Assembly: GCA_900469955.1 (NCBI GenBank)
Contig: UBYX01000033.1
Coordinates: 62,001-126,000 of the forward strand
Length of the DNA stretch: 64,000 nt
Reading direction: 5' to 3'
Source: Hyphomicrobiales bacterium
Lineage (GTDB): Bacteria; Pseudomonadota; Alphaproteobacteria; Rhizobiales; Rhizobiaceae
A program made the position numbers and the translations under genes. Numbering within the stretch: position 1 is the stretch's first letter; every line of letters starts with the position of its first letter. The notes beneath the pieces are model-generated. The model saw only the letters and a program-made list of their open reading frames with translations, ran no database searches and was not told the origin of the DNA. This document shows positions 1-9,391 of the stretch, in pieces.

Positions 1-3000
1 ACCGGGATGTCGAGCTGCTGGTACACGGAAGGTCCCGAAACACTCGCCAGACGTACGTAAACCTCACCATTGCCCGGTTCGATACCGGAGAGCGGGATCG
101 TGAGATTTGCCTTGCCGCCTGCTGCGAGCTTCAGGTTCCTGCTTCCGTTCTGGCCGACGGAAACCGGATCGGTCGTCATCACGGTAAGCTGGTAGTCGCC
201 GGCCGGCGCATCCGTATTGGCGATATCAAGACGCAGATTGCCCTGGTCTCCAGGGGCGAGGAACCGCGGCATGCTTGCCGTCACCACGATCGGATCGCGA
301 ATGATCACGTCCTTGACGCCATGCCCGACACCCAACTTCGACCAGGCGACCGCCATCACGCGTGCGGTGCCGTTGAACTGCGGGATATCGAAGGAAACCT
401 TCGCTTTGCCCTCTGCGTCGAGCTTTACCGGGCCTGAGAAAAAGGCAACCAGCTTCTCCTTCGGCGGGCTTGCCTGCAGTGCAGTGCTGCCACCATCACC
501 GCCGGTGCGCAGGCGGCCGGTGGCGCCAAGCGAGCCATCGATCAGCCGGCCGTATATGTCGCGGATCTCTATGCCGAGGCGGCGTTGGCCGAAATACCAG
601 TCGTCCGGTGCGGGCGGCTCGTAACGCGTCAGATTGAGGATGCCGACATCGACCGCGGCCACCGTTACATAGGCGTTTTCGTTTGCGCCGGCCCCGGCTA
701 CTTGCACGGAAATATCGAGCGGCTGACGCGGCAGCGTCTTATCAGGCGCACCGATCGAGACCTGAAGATCTCGACTTTCAGGATCGACCTTCAACCAAGT
801 GATACCGATCGCGCGCATCGGCATCCGGCTTTGCTGCGCCTCACCGGGGCGATAGAGAGTGGCCGTCACGTAGGCGCCGGCTCCCCAAGCGGCCGTAACC
901 GGAATGGCTATCTCTCCGCCCTGCTCGCTTATGCTCGCTGTCTGCAGGGTGATCAGCTCTTCGGAGCCCGCCGTCAGCATCAGCTCTCCCGCGTAACGCG
1001 AGGAAATCTTGAGTTTCGCCGTGTCGCCGATTTTGTAGCTCGCTTTGTCAAGCGCGATTTCCAGCGCATCCGGCGTTTCGGTCGAGGTCGCGGTGACGAA
1101 CCAGCCGGCGTCGAATTCCACACTCGATGCCGGTCCGCCGACATCGGCTGTCTCGACCTCGAGCCTGTAGCGCCCCCAGCCCACCGGAACGGAAATCTTG
1201 CCCCCGTCCGGGGTGACATTGACGGCACCATCGGCAATCTGGCTGGTGCGCGTCACCGGCTCGAAGCGCCAGGAGGATCCGTCGCGATACCACTGGTAGT
1301 CACGATCGACCTTGATGAGTTTCCAGGAAAGGCCGCGCATGGCCTGCTTGTTGCCGTCGGCGCCAACGACGATGACGGTGAAATTGCCAACCGAGTTTTC
1401 CGCCAGATCTCCCGTGAACTCCGGCTTGATCCCAATACGCGAACCGTCCGAGTTGACCGGCAAGGTCATCGTGCGCTCGACGGCCCGACCACCGGCCTCC
1501 TGCATACGCACAACAACGTCTGCGTTGATAAGCTGCGTGGTCGAGGGGATTTCGCTGACCAGAGCCTCGATGACTGACTTGCCCTCCTCGTCGGTCGGCT
1601 CCAGCTCATCGAGCGGTACCCGTACTGTCTCGGTTTCCTCCTCGTCCGCCAGCCCGAACTGATACCCCGGGAAAGTCGCATTTTCCCGAGTAGGCTTGAG
1701 CGCAATCTCACCTTCCAGATTGAGACCGGCTGCGGGTGCGCCGTATAGGAACCGCCCGTCGATATTGATCGAGACCGGCTTGCCCGCTTCGATCTCCTTG
1801 GCCTCGCTTGTCATGTCGAACTCGATGCGATCCGGCACGAAGTCATCGACGAGGAACGTCTTTTCCCCAATTGCGGAGCCTTTCGGATCCGTAAAAATCT
1901 GCATCGTCCAGGTGCCCCGCATGGACGTCTGCTGCAGCGGCAGGTTCACTGCATAGCCGCCCAGCAACCCGTTGCTGACCATCCGTCGATCTTCGACGCC
2001 GTCCGGACGCAGGAAGACAAAGGTGAGGGGCAGGTTCTCAATGGAAGCCGCATCGACATCGCGGGCGAGCGTGCTCGCATGCACCGTCTCGCCGGGGCGG
2101 TAGATGCCTCGTTCCGTCCAAGGCAGGATATCGATCGCACCCGGTGCCGGACGGCCTGTAACCCCGCGGTCCGAAAGATCGAAACCGGCGCGGGTCATGT
2201 CTAGGAAGACGAAATCCTGGCCACTGTTCTGCGCCGTAAGCACAGCCGGCACCATGCCTGCAGTACCGCGCATCAAGCCGGCGGTGAAGACTGCACGGCC
2301 ATCCGCATCCGTCTTGGCGGTGCCGAGGATTTCGTTGTTCTTGGCAAGAAGTTGAAGATCGACGCCGCTGATCGGCTTTGCGGAGCCGAGCGACCGGGCG
2401 AAGACGTGCAGACCGTCGGTTCCGGCATAGGTGGTAAGGCCGATATCGGAAACGACGAACCACTGCGTAGCCTTGCTGTCCCATTCCTGCGAGACTGCAT
2501 TGGAAGCAGCAGCAGTCAGCACATAGACCCCGGGTTTACGGGCGGGCAATGCTTCATCGACCGGAAAACTCGTCACGACATCCTTGTTGAGTTCCGTGCC
2601 GATATCGATGGTACCCTGCCAGACGAGTTCCCCGCTCTGCTGCTCGATCTGGCCGGCATTGTAGCCGTCCATCTGGGTGAGAAACTGCGAATTGGCGAGG
2701 AGCGAGGCGATATTCCGGTCGCCTATCCGGTAGAGCTTCAGATCCGCCTTTTCCGTGTTGACCGAAACAATCGGAATTCCGCGCCGGGCGGTGGATGGCA
2801 GCACGAAACTGTCGCCGGTGAAGCGCACCGTCGCCGAGCGGTCCTTGACGTAAAGATCGAGATCGACCTGAGCAACGAGCGGCTCTTCGACTGAAGAGGG
2901 CAGACCGCGGCGAAGCGACAGCTTGTATCTCTGGCCGTGCGTCAGCCCTTCCACACAAATCTGATTGTCTTTAGCTTCCATGGCCTTCGGCGCCTGGCCG

Positions 3001-3902
3001 TTGAGCACGATGAACGGGGCGTAGTCGACGCCCGCTTTCACCAACGGCTCGGAGAATTGCACGCAGGCGCGCGGATTGGCGCTGTCTGCGTCGACCGTGT
3101 TGCCAGTCACGCGGAAACCCTGGCGCTCACGGAGGTCATTGTAGGCCGCCTGCACCGTTCGGGCATTCACAAGCGCGAGGCTCGCTTTGTAGGCATTGAG
3201 CGCCGAACGGTAGTTCTGCTGCTTGGCAAGCGCGGCGGCAAGAACCGCCAGCGCGTCGGCGCGGCTCTGCGTCGTGCGGGAAAGCTGGTAGCCGTTGATC
3301 GCCGCAAGGGTACCTTCGCTATCGGCCGTGCTGTTGTCCCTTGCCGTACCGGCGGCACGCGCCAGCTCGATCCAGAGCGCACCGTTATCGGGCGTCAACG
3401 ACAGCGCGCCTTTAAAATTGTAGATCGCGGTATCGACATTGCCGCGCAGAAGCTCAGCCTGACCTATCGTCTTCAGGTTTTCGACCCCATAACCCTGCTG
3501 ATTGTCACCGAGGGTCAGACCGTCTTTCTGCTCCCTGGCCTGCTGCAGCATGTCCTCGGACAGGAAAGAGAGCTTTTGCGGAGCGCCTATATCCGGCTCC
3601 GTCGCGACTTCGACGACCTTGCCGGCGACCGCACCGGGAAAGGTGTTGAGTTGGCCGTAGTCGGTCTTCAGAAAGCACCACTTGGCCTTGACGTTATAGG
3701 TGAAGGCTTTGCAGGCGTTATCGCCAATGCAGGCCGCCTCGCATTGCGGCTGGCTGACGTTCTTCACGGTCCTGAGATCGAAACCGAGATAGTCGCTATC
3801 CGGCGTGCTCTCGATACGCCGCTCGGCAGCCGTCAAAGGCCAGGCCAGAGCAAATGCGGAAAAGAGAAAAACCGAAATGCGGAAAAACGCGCGCCTGGAC
3901 AT
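1..3902 (-). CDS. Alpha-2-macroglobulin family protein, N-terminal part (cut by window edge)
   Basis: The reading frame is open on the minus strand from the ATG at 3902 to the left edge, about 1300 codons, so the C-terminus is missing. The N-terminus starts with two arginines and a hydrophobic stretch ending near AAERR, a likely signal or lipoprotein-type export segment. A Cys-rich PAN/Apple-like segment follows at about residues 45-75 (CEAAC...CKAF...WCF), then a helical tetratricopeptide-like stretch and long beta-rich regions typical of macroglobulin domains. Bacterial alpha-2-macroglobulins act in the periplasm as protease traps, often with penicillin-binding protein 1C. The thioester region would lie beyond the edge and cannot be checked. 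The long plus-strand frames over this region are antisense shadows. Confidence 0.82.
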   Translation of the reverse strand, partial: MSRRAFFRISVFLFSAFALAWPLTAAERRIESTPDSDYLGFDLRTVKNVSQPQCEAACIGDNACKAFTYNVKAKWCFLKTDYGQLNTFPGAVAGKVVEVATEPDIGAPQKLSFLSEDMLQQAREQKDGLTLGDNQQGYGVENLKTIGQAELLRGNVDTAIYNFKGALSLTPDNGALWIELARAAGTARDNSTADSEGTLAAINGYQLSRTTQSRADALAVLAAALAKQQNYRSALNAYKASLALVNARTVQAAYNDLRERQGFRVTGNTVDADSANPRACVQFSEPLVKAGVDYAPFIVLNGQAPKAMEAKDNQICVEGLTHGQRYKLSLRRGLPSSVEEPLVAQVDLDLYVKDRSATVRFTGDSFVLPSTARRGIPIVSVNTEKADLKLYRIGDRNIASLLANSQFLTQMDGYNAGQIEQQSGELVWQGTIDIGTELNKDVVTSFPVDEALPARKPGVYVLTAAASNAVSQEWDSKATQWFVVSDIGLTTYAGTDGLHVFARSLGSAKPISGVDLQLLAKNNEILGTAKTDADGRAVFTAGLMRGTAGMVPAVLTAQNSGQDFVFLDMTRAGFDLSDRGVTGRPAPGAIDILPWTERGIYRPGETVHASTLARDVDAASIENLPLTFVFLRPDGVEDRRMVSNGLLGGYAVNLPLQQTSMRGTWTMQIFTDPKGSAIGEKTFLVDDFVPDRIEFDMTSEAKEIEAGKPVSINIDGRFLYGAPAAGLNLEGEIALKPTRENATFPGYQFGLADEEETETVRVPLDELEPTDEEGKSVIEALVSEIPSTTQLINADVVVRMQEAGGRAVERTMTLPVNSDGSRIGIKPEFTGDLAENSVGNFTVIVVGADGNKQAMRGLSWKLIKVDRDYQWYRDGSSWRFEPVTRTSQIADGAVNVTPDGGKISVPVGWGRYRLEVETADVGGPASSVEFDAGWFVTATSTETPDALEIALDKASYKIGDTAKLKISSRYAGELMLTAGSEELITLQTASISEQGGEIAIPVTAAWGAGAYVTATLYRPGEAQQSRMPMRAIGITWLKVDPESRDLQVSIGAPDKTLPRQPLDISVQVAGAGANENAYVTVAAVDVGILNLTRYEPPAPDDWYFGQRRLGIEIRDIYGRLIDGSLGATGRLRTGGDGGSTALQASPPKEKLVAFFSGPVKLDAEGKAKVSFDIPQFNGTARVMAVAWSKLGVGHGVKDVIIRDPIVVTASMPRFLAPGDQGNLRLDIANTDAPAGDYQLTVMTTDPVSVGQNGSRNLKLAAGGKANLTIPLSGIEPGNGEVYVRLASVSGPSVYQQLDIP

Positions 3903-4039
3903 AACCGTCCCCCCAATGGCTGTCGTCGAATGCGCCAGTTTTCCGATGTGTGCAGAGACTTGTCAAACGAAACTAGGGAGGCTTACTCGTCCCTTTTCAT
4001 GAAGATACTGTCATACAGGAAAACCTGTACCGGATCGGG

Positions 4040-4786
4040 TCAGGCCATCAGTCCGGCTGCCGTAAAGCCGCCATCGACGGCCAGGACTTGGCCGGTCACA
4101 TAGGAGGATTGCTTACCATCGATGAGGAAGGCAATAGCGGAGGCAATCTCCTCCGGCTGACCATAACGACGCATGGGAACCGTGCGTTGCCATTCCTCCC
4201 GCGTCACCGCGGTATGGTTCTCCTTGACCATCGGCGTCTCGATCGGACCGGGCGCGATTGCGTTGACGCGGATCAGGTCATCGGCGAGCTCAACGGCCAT
4301 GATCTTGGTCAGCGTGATCAGCGCCCCCTTGGAGGCGCCGTAAGCCGAGCGACCGAGATTGCCTTTTATACCGGAAACCGAGGCGATATGGACGATCGAA
4401 CCACCGCCGTTCTCCCTGAGAACCGGGGCTAGCGCCTGCGACAGCGCAAAGGCGCCAATGACGTTGACCTCATAGATCTTGCGCAGCATGTCGGTCGTCG
4501 TATCGGCGAAACGGACATTGGCGGCGATGCCTGCGCTGTTGACCAGCGCGGCCAGCGGCGCATCGAGTAAACGGCATCGGTCTGCCAACCGCTCGACCGC
4601 CGCTTCGTCCGTCACATCCAGCGGCGCAAGCGTGATAGCGTTGCGATTGGCAAGCCGCTCGCCGAGGCGCTCAAGGGCCAAGGCATCGCGGTCGGCTGCG
4701 ACCACATGCCAGCCCGCCTCGATCAGAAGCTCCGTCGTCGAAAGGCCGATACCTGATCCCGCACCCGTAACGACAACGCTTCGCAT
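4040..4786 (-). CDS. SDR family NAD(P)-dependent oxidoreductase
   Basis: A 248-residue classical short-chain dehydrogenase. It has the N-terminal cofactor motif TGAGSGIG at about residues 7-14, the NSAG motif, the catalytic Ser in IASVSG, and YGASK carrying catalytic Tyr and Lys. The C-terminus VTGQVLAVDGG is typical of FabG-like enzymes. It lies 9 bp downstream of the acyl-CoA ligase on the same strand and is probably the last gene of that operon. A beta-hydroxyacyl or alcohol oxidation step beside the ligase and thiolase is likely, but the substrate cannot be read from sequence. The start is an ATG preceded by an AGGAGAA-like site. Confidence 0.88.
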   Translation of the reverse strand: MRSVVVTGAGSGIGLSTTELLIEAGWHVVAADRDALALERLGERLANRNAITLAPLDVTDEAAVERLADRCRLLDAPLAALVNSAGIAANVRFADTTTDMLRKIYEVNVIGAFALSQALAPVLRENGGGSIVHIASVSGIKGNLGRSAYGASKGALITLTKIMAVELADDLIRVNAIAPGPIETPMVKENHTAVTREEWQRTVPMRRYGQPEEIASAIAFLIDGKQSSYVTGQVLAVDGGFTAAGLMA

Positions 4787-4795
4787 ACCATTCTC

Positions 4796-7291
4796 CTAGT
4801 TTCCGACAATGACCAATTCGAAGGTGACGCCAACGGGATTGTCGCCGCGAGCAAGCAGTCCGTGGTAGATGACGCCGTCGATATCCACGACCGCTGCATC
4901 CAGCCTGGCGCGCAGCCCCTCGGCCGTTTGTTCCAGCACTGCGTTCTCGATAGCGATCTCGGTCGCCAAGCAGGTAACTCGTCGCCCATCCTCGAATACC
5001 GGCTCGTTGATGCTGCCGATGCCGAAAACCCTTCCACTCCCAATACCGTACCGCCGGGACACGTCCTCGATTACGGTAGCGACATCCTCGTTCGGCCGAA
5101 TCCGCAGCAGGATGCCGCTGCCTGAATTGCCTTCGCCTTTGGCGGAGAAGAGAGTGAAATTTGTTTCCGGATCGGGAATGGAAACGAACGTCGCAGTTGC
5201 GCTGCCCCAACCCTTGACGGCGATCGGCTCGCTCACCACGCTGTCGAACGGCAGGACATGGCCCATTCTAAGCCTGCCCTCGCCCGTATCCCAGATCCCG
5301 TGGCAATGAAGGAAGGGCGCTCGGTCGCGTTCGCCGAATATCGCGGTGGCCTTCTCGAACCTGCCGCCTGCCGCTGGAGCGAAGGTCGCGCTGTACCAGG
5401 CAGCATGGTCCTTGTCCGGCGAAAACGCGGGAAGCACGTAGCGGAACGGGTCGCAGGTTCCCCCTTGGATATTGACGAAGCCGCCCTTGCAGCCCGCTTC
5501 CGCGAAAACACGCGCTACGCCGGCGAGAAAGACCTCGCCCGGCCGAAGCTCGCCTTCGACGGGCGTCAATTCAGTCCGCACGGCCTCGTACCGGATCGGC
5601 GCTACGGGCCCCGGATGTTTCAGCTGGCGCAGCACGGGCTTTTCGCTAGCCGGCTTATGATCCAGTTCCCCTCTCGCCTGGAGCTCCTCGCGGATCATCT
5701 TCTTGGTGATCTTGCCATAGGCGGATTTCGGCAATGCGTCCCAGAAGATGAAGCGCTTCGGAAGCTTGTAGCGAGACATCTTGCCGTCGATGAACTCGAA
5801 CATCTCTTTCTCTGTGACGGTCGCGCCGGGCTTTGGGACGCAGACCGCGTAACCCACCTCACCCCAGAGACGGTCAGGCACTCCGAGCACCGCCACTTCG
5901 CTGATCGCCGAATGGGTGAGCAGCTTCTCCTCGATCTCACGTGGATAGACGTTCGAGCCGCCGGATATGTACATGTCGGACGCACGCCCGGTGATGTAGA
6001 GAAAACCCTGATCGTCCATGTGGCCAAGGTCGCCGGTGCGGAACCAGCCATCACGGAACGCTTTTTCGTTGGCTTCGGGATTATCATAGTATCCGGCAAA
6101 AACCGCCGGCCCGATGACACAGATTTCCCCGGTCTCGAAAGGCGCGACCTCCTCACCCCCATCATTCTGGATCGACACCTGCATGCCGGTGCGTTCCATG
6201 CCGCAGGTCCCGATCTTCGCGCCTTCCCCGTCTTCCGCCGAATGAAGAGCGGGCGGCAGCACCGTTATCGCACCGGTCACTTCGCCGAGCCCGAAATATT
6301 GCACGATGACGGAACCCAGGCTCTTCAGCGCCCGCTTCTGGTCCTCCCGGTACATCGGCGCACCGGCATAGATCACATAGCGCAATGAGGAATGATCGTA
6401 TTTTTCCGCTGCCGGGTGTTCCACAAGGAGCTTGAGAATGGTCGGCACGGTGAACATGGTCGAGACGCGCCATTTCTCGATCAGCGCCCATGCCGCATCG
6501 ATGTCGAACTTTTCGGTCGGCAGCAGGATCGTCTTCACCCCATGCGCCACCTGGGTCAACTGGTGCACGCCGGCCCCATGCGACAGCGGCGCCACGACCA
6601 AAGCCGCATCGGCCGAGGTAACGCCCGGCATCAGGTCGCAGAGGTGGTTATTGACCACGAAATTCATCTGGCCATGGGTCAGCACGGCCGCCTTGGGCCG
6701 CCCGGTGGTGCCGGAGGTGAAGAAGAACCAGCAGGGGTCGTCGCGCTCGACCCGCTCATCACTGACCTTCCGCCCAAGGAACTCCTCGACGATTGCGTCG
6801 TAGGAGGGCCCAAATTCGGCCTCGCCGATGGCGATCACGAAACCGATCTCGGCGTTCGTCTCGAGCGCGACGCGGGCGTGGTCGGCAAAGGACGCATTGC
6901 AGATCATGCCCTTCGCGCCGCTCGCCTTGGCGAGATAGGCGACTTCTTCCGGCGTCTGCCGGAAATTGGTCGGCACCCAGACAGCTCCAATTCGGAAGCA
7001 CGCGAACATAGATTCGAACATCTGGTTGCAGTTTTGCGATTGAACCAAGATGCGGTCACCCTTGGTGACCCCAAAGCGCTGTTGCAAGGCAGCGGCCATG
7101 GCGTCGATACGCCTCTCGAACTCTTCCCAGGTCCAGGTCTTCTCCGCCCAGACGAGCGCCACGCCCTTGGGATCGCGACGTCTGGCCTGTGTCACGAAAT
7201 GCGCAAGATTCATAACCCGGGTCGAGCGAGGCGCGAGTCCGCCCATCGGCTCGGCAACATTGCCGGCAGACGCCGAATTGACGGCATTCAT
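4796..7291 (-). CDS. Acyl-CoA synthetase fused to tandem PPC/DUF296-like domains
   Basis: An 831-residue protein in two parts. Residues about 24-545 are an ANL-superfamily acyl-CoA ligase with the phosphate loop TSGTTGRPK at 192-200, RTGDLG at 418-423 and the C-terminal catalytic Lys in YGKITKK near 527. Residues about 575-705 resemble a PPC (DUF296) domain, including a His cluster (LHCHG, then MGHVLPFD, His 662, 664 and 678). Residues about 725-831 look like a second, shorter PPC copy (LLRIRPNEDV... GIGSI... ELVIVG). Ordinary ligases end near residue 545, so the extra 285 residues are a genuine fusion in one continuous frame. The gene overlaps the upstream thiolase by 4 bp. The ligase call is firm; the PPC assignment is by pattern. 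Confidence 0.8.
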   Translation of the reverse strand: MNAVNSASAGNVAEPMGGLAPRSTRVMNLAHFVTQARRRDPKGVALVWAEKTWTWEEFERRIDAMAAALQQRFGVTKGDRILVQSQNCNQMFESMFACFRIGAVWVPTNFRQTPEEVAYLAKASGAKGMICNASFADHARVALETNAEIGFVIAIGEAEFGPSYDAIVEEFLGRKVSDERVERDDPCWFFFTSGTTGRPKAAVLTHGQMNFVVNNHLCDLMPGVTSADAALVVAPLSHGAGVHQLTQVAHGVKTILLPTEKFDIDAAWALIEKWRVSTMFTVPTILKLLVEHPAAEKYDHSSLRYVIYAGAPMYREDQKRALKSLGSVIVQYFGLGEVTGAITVLPPALHSAEDGEGAKIGTCGMERTGMQVSIQNDGGEEVAPFETGEICVIGPAVFAGYYDNPEANEKAFRDGWFRTGDLGHMDDQGFLYITGRASDMYISGGSNVYPREIEEKLLTHSAISEVAVLGVPDRLWGEVGYAVCVPKPGATVTEKEMFEFIDGKMSRYKLPKRFIFWDALPKSAYGKITKKMIREELQARGELDHKPASEKPVLRQLKHPGPVAPIRYEAVRTELTPVEGELRPGEVFLAGVARVFAEAGCKGGFVNIQGGTCDPFRYVLPAFSPDKDHAAWYSATFAPAAGGRFEKATAIFGERDRAPFLHCHGIWDTGEGRLRMGHVLPFDSVVSEPIAVKGWGSATATFVSIPDPETNFTLFSAKGEGNSGSGILLRIRPNEDVATVIEDVSRRYGIGSGRVFGIGSINEPVFEDGRRVTCLATEIAIENAVLEQTAEGLRARLDAAVVDIDGVIYHGLLARGDNPVGVTFELVIVGN

Positions 7292-8457
7292 TTCGTCCGC
7301 TCCAGAATGGAGACGTAGTTGGCGACAGCAGCACCGCCCATGTTGAAGACCCCGGCAACCGTCGCGTTCGGAACCTGCATCTCGCCCGCATCGTCACAAA
7401 GCTGCATCGCCGCCATCACGTGCATGGAGACGCCGGTGGCGCCGATCGGATGCCCCTTGGATTTGAGCCCGCCCGACGGGTTTACCGGTAAACGGCCATC
7501 CTTGCGGGTAATGCCTTCACGAATGACCCGATAACCCTTGCCGGGTTCCGCGAGACCCATGGCTTCGTATTCGATGAGTTCCGCGATCGTGAAGCAATCA
7601 TGCGTTTCGACGAAGCTCAGATCATCGAGCGATACACCCGCCTCGCCAAGCGATTTCTGCCAGGCCCTGCGCGCTCCTTCGAAAGCGATCGGATCGCGTC
7701 GTGACATGGCGAGTATGTCGTTGACATGGTTGCGTGCCCTGAAGGCGACGGCCCGCTTCATCCCGGCGGCAACCTCAGGTGACGCGATGACCAATGCCGC
7801 CGCCCCATCCGATACGAGCGAGCAATCCGTACGGCGCAGCGGCGCTGCCACATAAGGGTTCTTGTCGGATACCGTGTTGCAAAAATCGAAGCCGAAGTCC
7901 TTCTGCATGTGAGCATAAGGGTTCTTCACGCCGTTTGCATGGTTCTTGGCCGCGATCATTGCCAATTCTTCGGAGCGGTCGCCATAACGCTGAAAATAGT
8001 GGCTGGCGATGCGTCCGAAGAGGCCCGCAAAACCACCTTCGACATCCGCTTCCTCTTCGCGATAGGAGGCGGAAAGCAGTATGTCGCCCGTCTCCTTTGT
8101 CGGGAGCGCCGTCATTTTCTCGGCTCCGACGACGAGTGCGATTTTGCCGCGACCGGAGGCGATAAAATCGAGCGCAGAATAAAGGGCTGCCGAACCCGTC
8201 GCGCAGGCATTCTCCATCCGCACCGCGGGTACGTGGTCCAATCCTTCGGAGGCCATCGCGACGAGGGCGCCTTGGAAGTCCTGCTTGGAAAAGCCGTTGT
8301 TGAACACGCCGACGAAGATGCCGTCGACATCCCTTGCCGTGATCCCCGCGTGCTCCAACGCCGGAGTGATAACCTCGGCCATCAGTTCCCTGGTCGATCC
8401 GGCTTCGGACTTGCCGAATTTCGAATGAGCCCAACCGACAATCTGTGCTCCTGCCAT
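7288..8457 (-). CDS. Thiolase family protein (SCP-x/acetyl-CoA acetyltransferase type)
   Basis: A 389-residue thiolase. The acylated cysteine is visible in MENACATGS (Cys85), the histidine of the HDCF motif at about 286, and the GHPIGATG motif at about 335-342. The C-terminal Cys motif of classical biosynthetic thiolases is replaced by NMGGAA, as in SCP-x/SCP-2 type thiolases. It should release acetyl-CoA or propionyl-CoA from a beta-ketoacyl-CoA made by the adjacent ligase and SDR. It overlaps the ligase start by 4 bp (ATGA), which implies translational coupling, and lies 16 bp downstream of the IclR regulator. Confidence 0.88.
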   Translation of the reverse strand: MAGAQIVGWAHSKFGKSEAGSTRELMAEVITPALEHAGITARDVDGIFVGVFNNGFSKQDFQGALVAMASEGLDHVPAVRMENACATGSAALYSALDFIASGRGKIALVVGAEKMTALPTKETGDILLSASYREEEADVEGGFAGLFGRIASHYFQRYGDRSEELAMIAAKNHANGVKNPYAHMQKDFGFDFCNTVSDKNPYVAAPLRRTDCSLVSDGAAALVIASPEVAAGMKRAVAFRARNHVNDILAMSRRDPIAFEGARRAWQKSLGEAGVSLDDLSFVETHDCFTIAELIEYEAMGLAEPGKGYRVIREGITRKDGRLPVNPSGGLKSKGHPIGATGVSMHVMAAMQLCDDAGEMQVPNATVAGVFNMGGAAVANYVSILERTK

Positions 8458-8473
8458 GACCTTCTCCTTTGTT

Positions 8474-9355
8474 TCAGACCCGTTCCGGCGCCCGTGCGCG
8501 CGCCGTTAACTGCGGCGTTAGAACAGCCGCTTTTTCGCCGCCGAAAAGCGCCCTCAGCTTGCTCTGGATCCGCTCTACTTCCTGGCGCAACAGTGCCATA
8601 AGCTCTTTCTGCCGCATCTCACTCATCCGGCTGTCGATTGCCGCTATGGATAGCGCCCCGGCAAGCCGACCGTCCGGCAACAGGATCGCCATTCCTATTC
8701 CCCAGGAGTTGGCGATCACCCTTCCCGGGTTCAAGGCATAGCCCTGCTCGCGCGTCCGGACGACATCTTGGCGGATGATCTCCGGCGAATAGCCAGGATA
8801 CCGGGCCGCAACGACCCCTTCTAATCGGCCGATTATCGCCGCCACCTCCGGATCCGGCAGAACAGCGAGCATAGCGAGCGACCCCGCACCGACGCCGAGA
8901 GGGTTCTGATCGCCTGCGAGAAGGGCGTGCGTCCGGACCGGAAACGTTCCTTCCTCGCGATGCAGGCAGACGGCATAGTCGTCACGCCGCATGGAAACGA
9001 AGCTGGTGTCGCCTGAAGCGGCGGAAAGCCGCTTCAGGCTTTCGCCGGCCATCTCCAGCAGGCCATGCCGGCGCGAAGCCAGCATGCCCAGCACGTAGAG
9101 TTCCCCGCCGAGATAGTACCGGCGAGTCATCTCGTCCTGTTCCACCAGGCGCGACCGCATCAGCGCCATGAGCAGTCGCCGCGCCGTCGGTTTGTTCAGC
9201 CCGCTTTCGGCAACCACATCGCCAAGGGCGACGCCTTTTTCCGCACGGCGGCCGACAATGGAAAGAAGCTGCAAAGCCCGTTCCACCGCTTGCGCGCCGG
9301 TGCCGGAAGTTGCGCTCTCCGCCAGGACCGACGAGGGTTCGACATTCCGCTCCAT
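8474..9355 (-). CDS. IclR family transcriptional regulator
   Basis: A 293-residue protein with an N-terminal winged helix (about 20-85: ERALQLLSIV, then the recognition helix LNKPTARRLLMAL) and a C-terminal IclR effector domain (about 100-260). It lies between the thiolase and the TRAP transporter on the same strand, so it most likely senses the substrate or an intermediate of this carboxylate pathway and controls the transporter and enzyme genes. The C-terminal tail after about residue 265 is Arg/Ala rich and not part of the usual family fold. Confidence 0.88.
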   Translation of the reverse strand: MERNVEPSSVLAESATSGTGAQAVERALQLLSIVGRRAEKGVALGDVVAESGLNKPTARRLLMALMRSRLVEQDEMTRRYYLGGELYVLGMLASRRHGLLEMAGESLKRLSAASGDTSFVSMRRDDYAVCLHREEGTFPVRTHALLAGDQNPLGVGAGSLAMLAVLPDPEVAAIIGRLEGVVAARYPGYSPEIIRQDVVRTREQGYALNPGRVIANSWGIGMAILLPDGRLAGALSIAAIDSRMSEMRQKELMALLRQEVERIQSKLRALFGGEKAAVLTPQLTARARAPERV

Positions 9356-9391
9356 AAAGTGAGCCTCTATCTGGCGCCTGAGTATCCTTGC

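Noticed and set aside
585..4103. Long plus-strand open frames (for example 585-1577 and 2937-4103)
   Set aside because: They are antisense to a continuous minus-strand alpha-2-macroglobulin frame with signal peptide and family features, and their products are low-complexity Arg/Gly-rich sequences with no recognisable domain.
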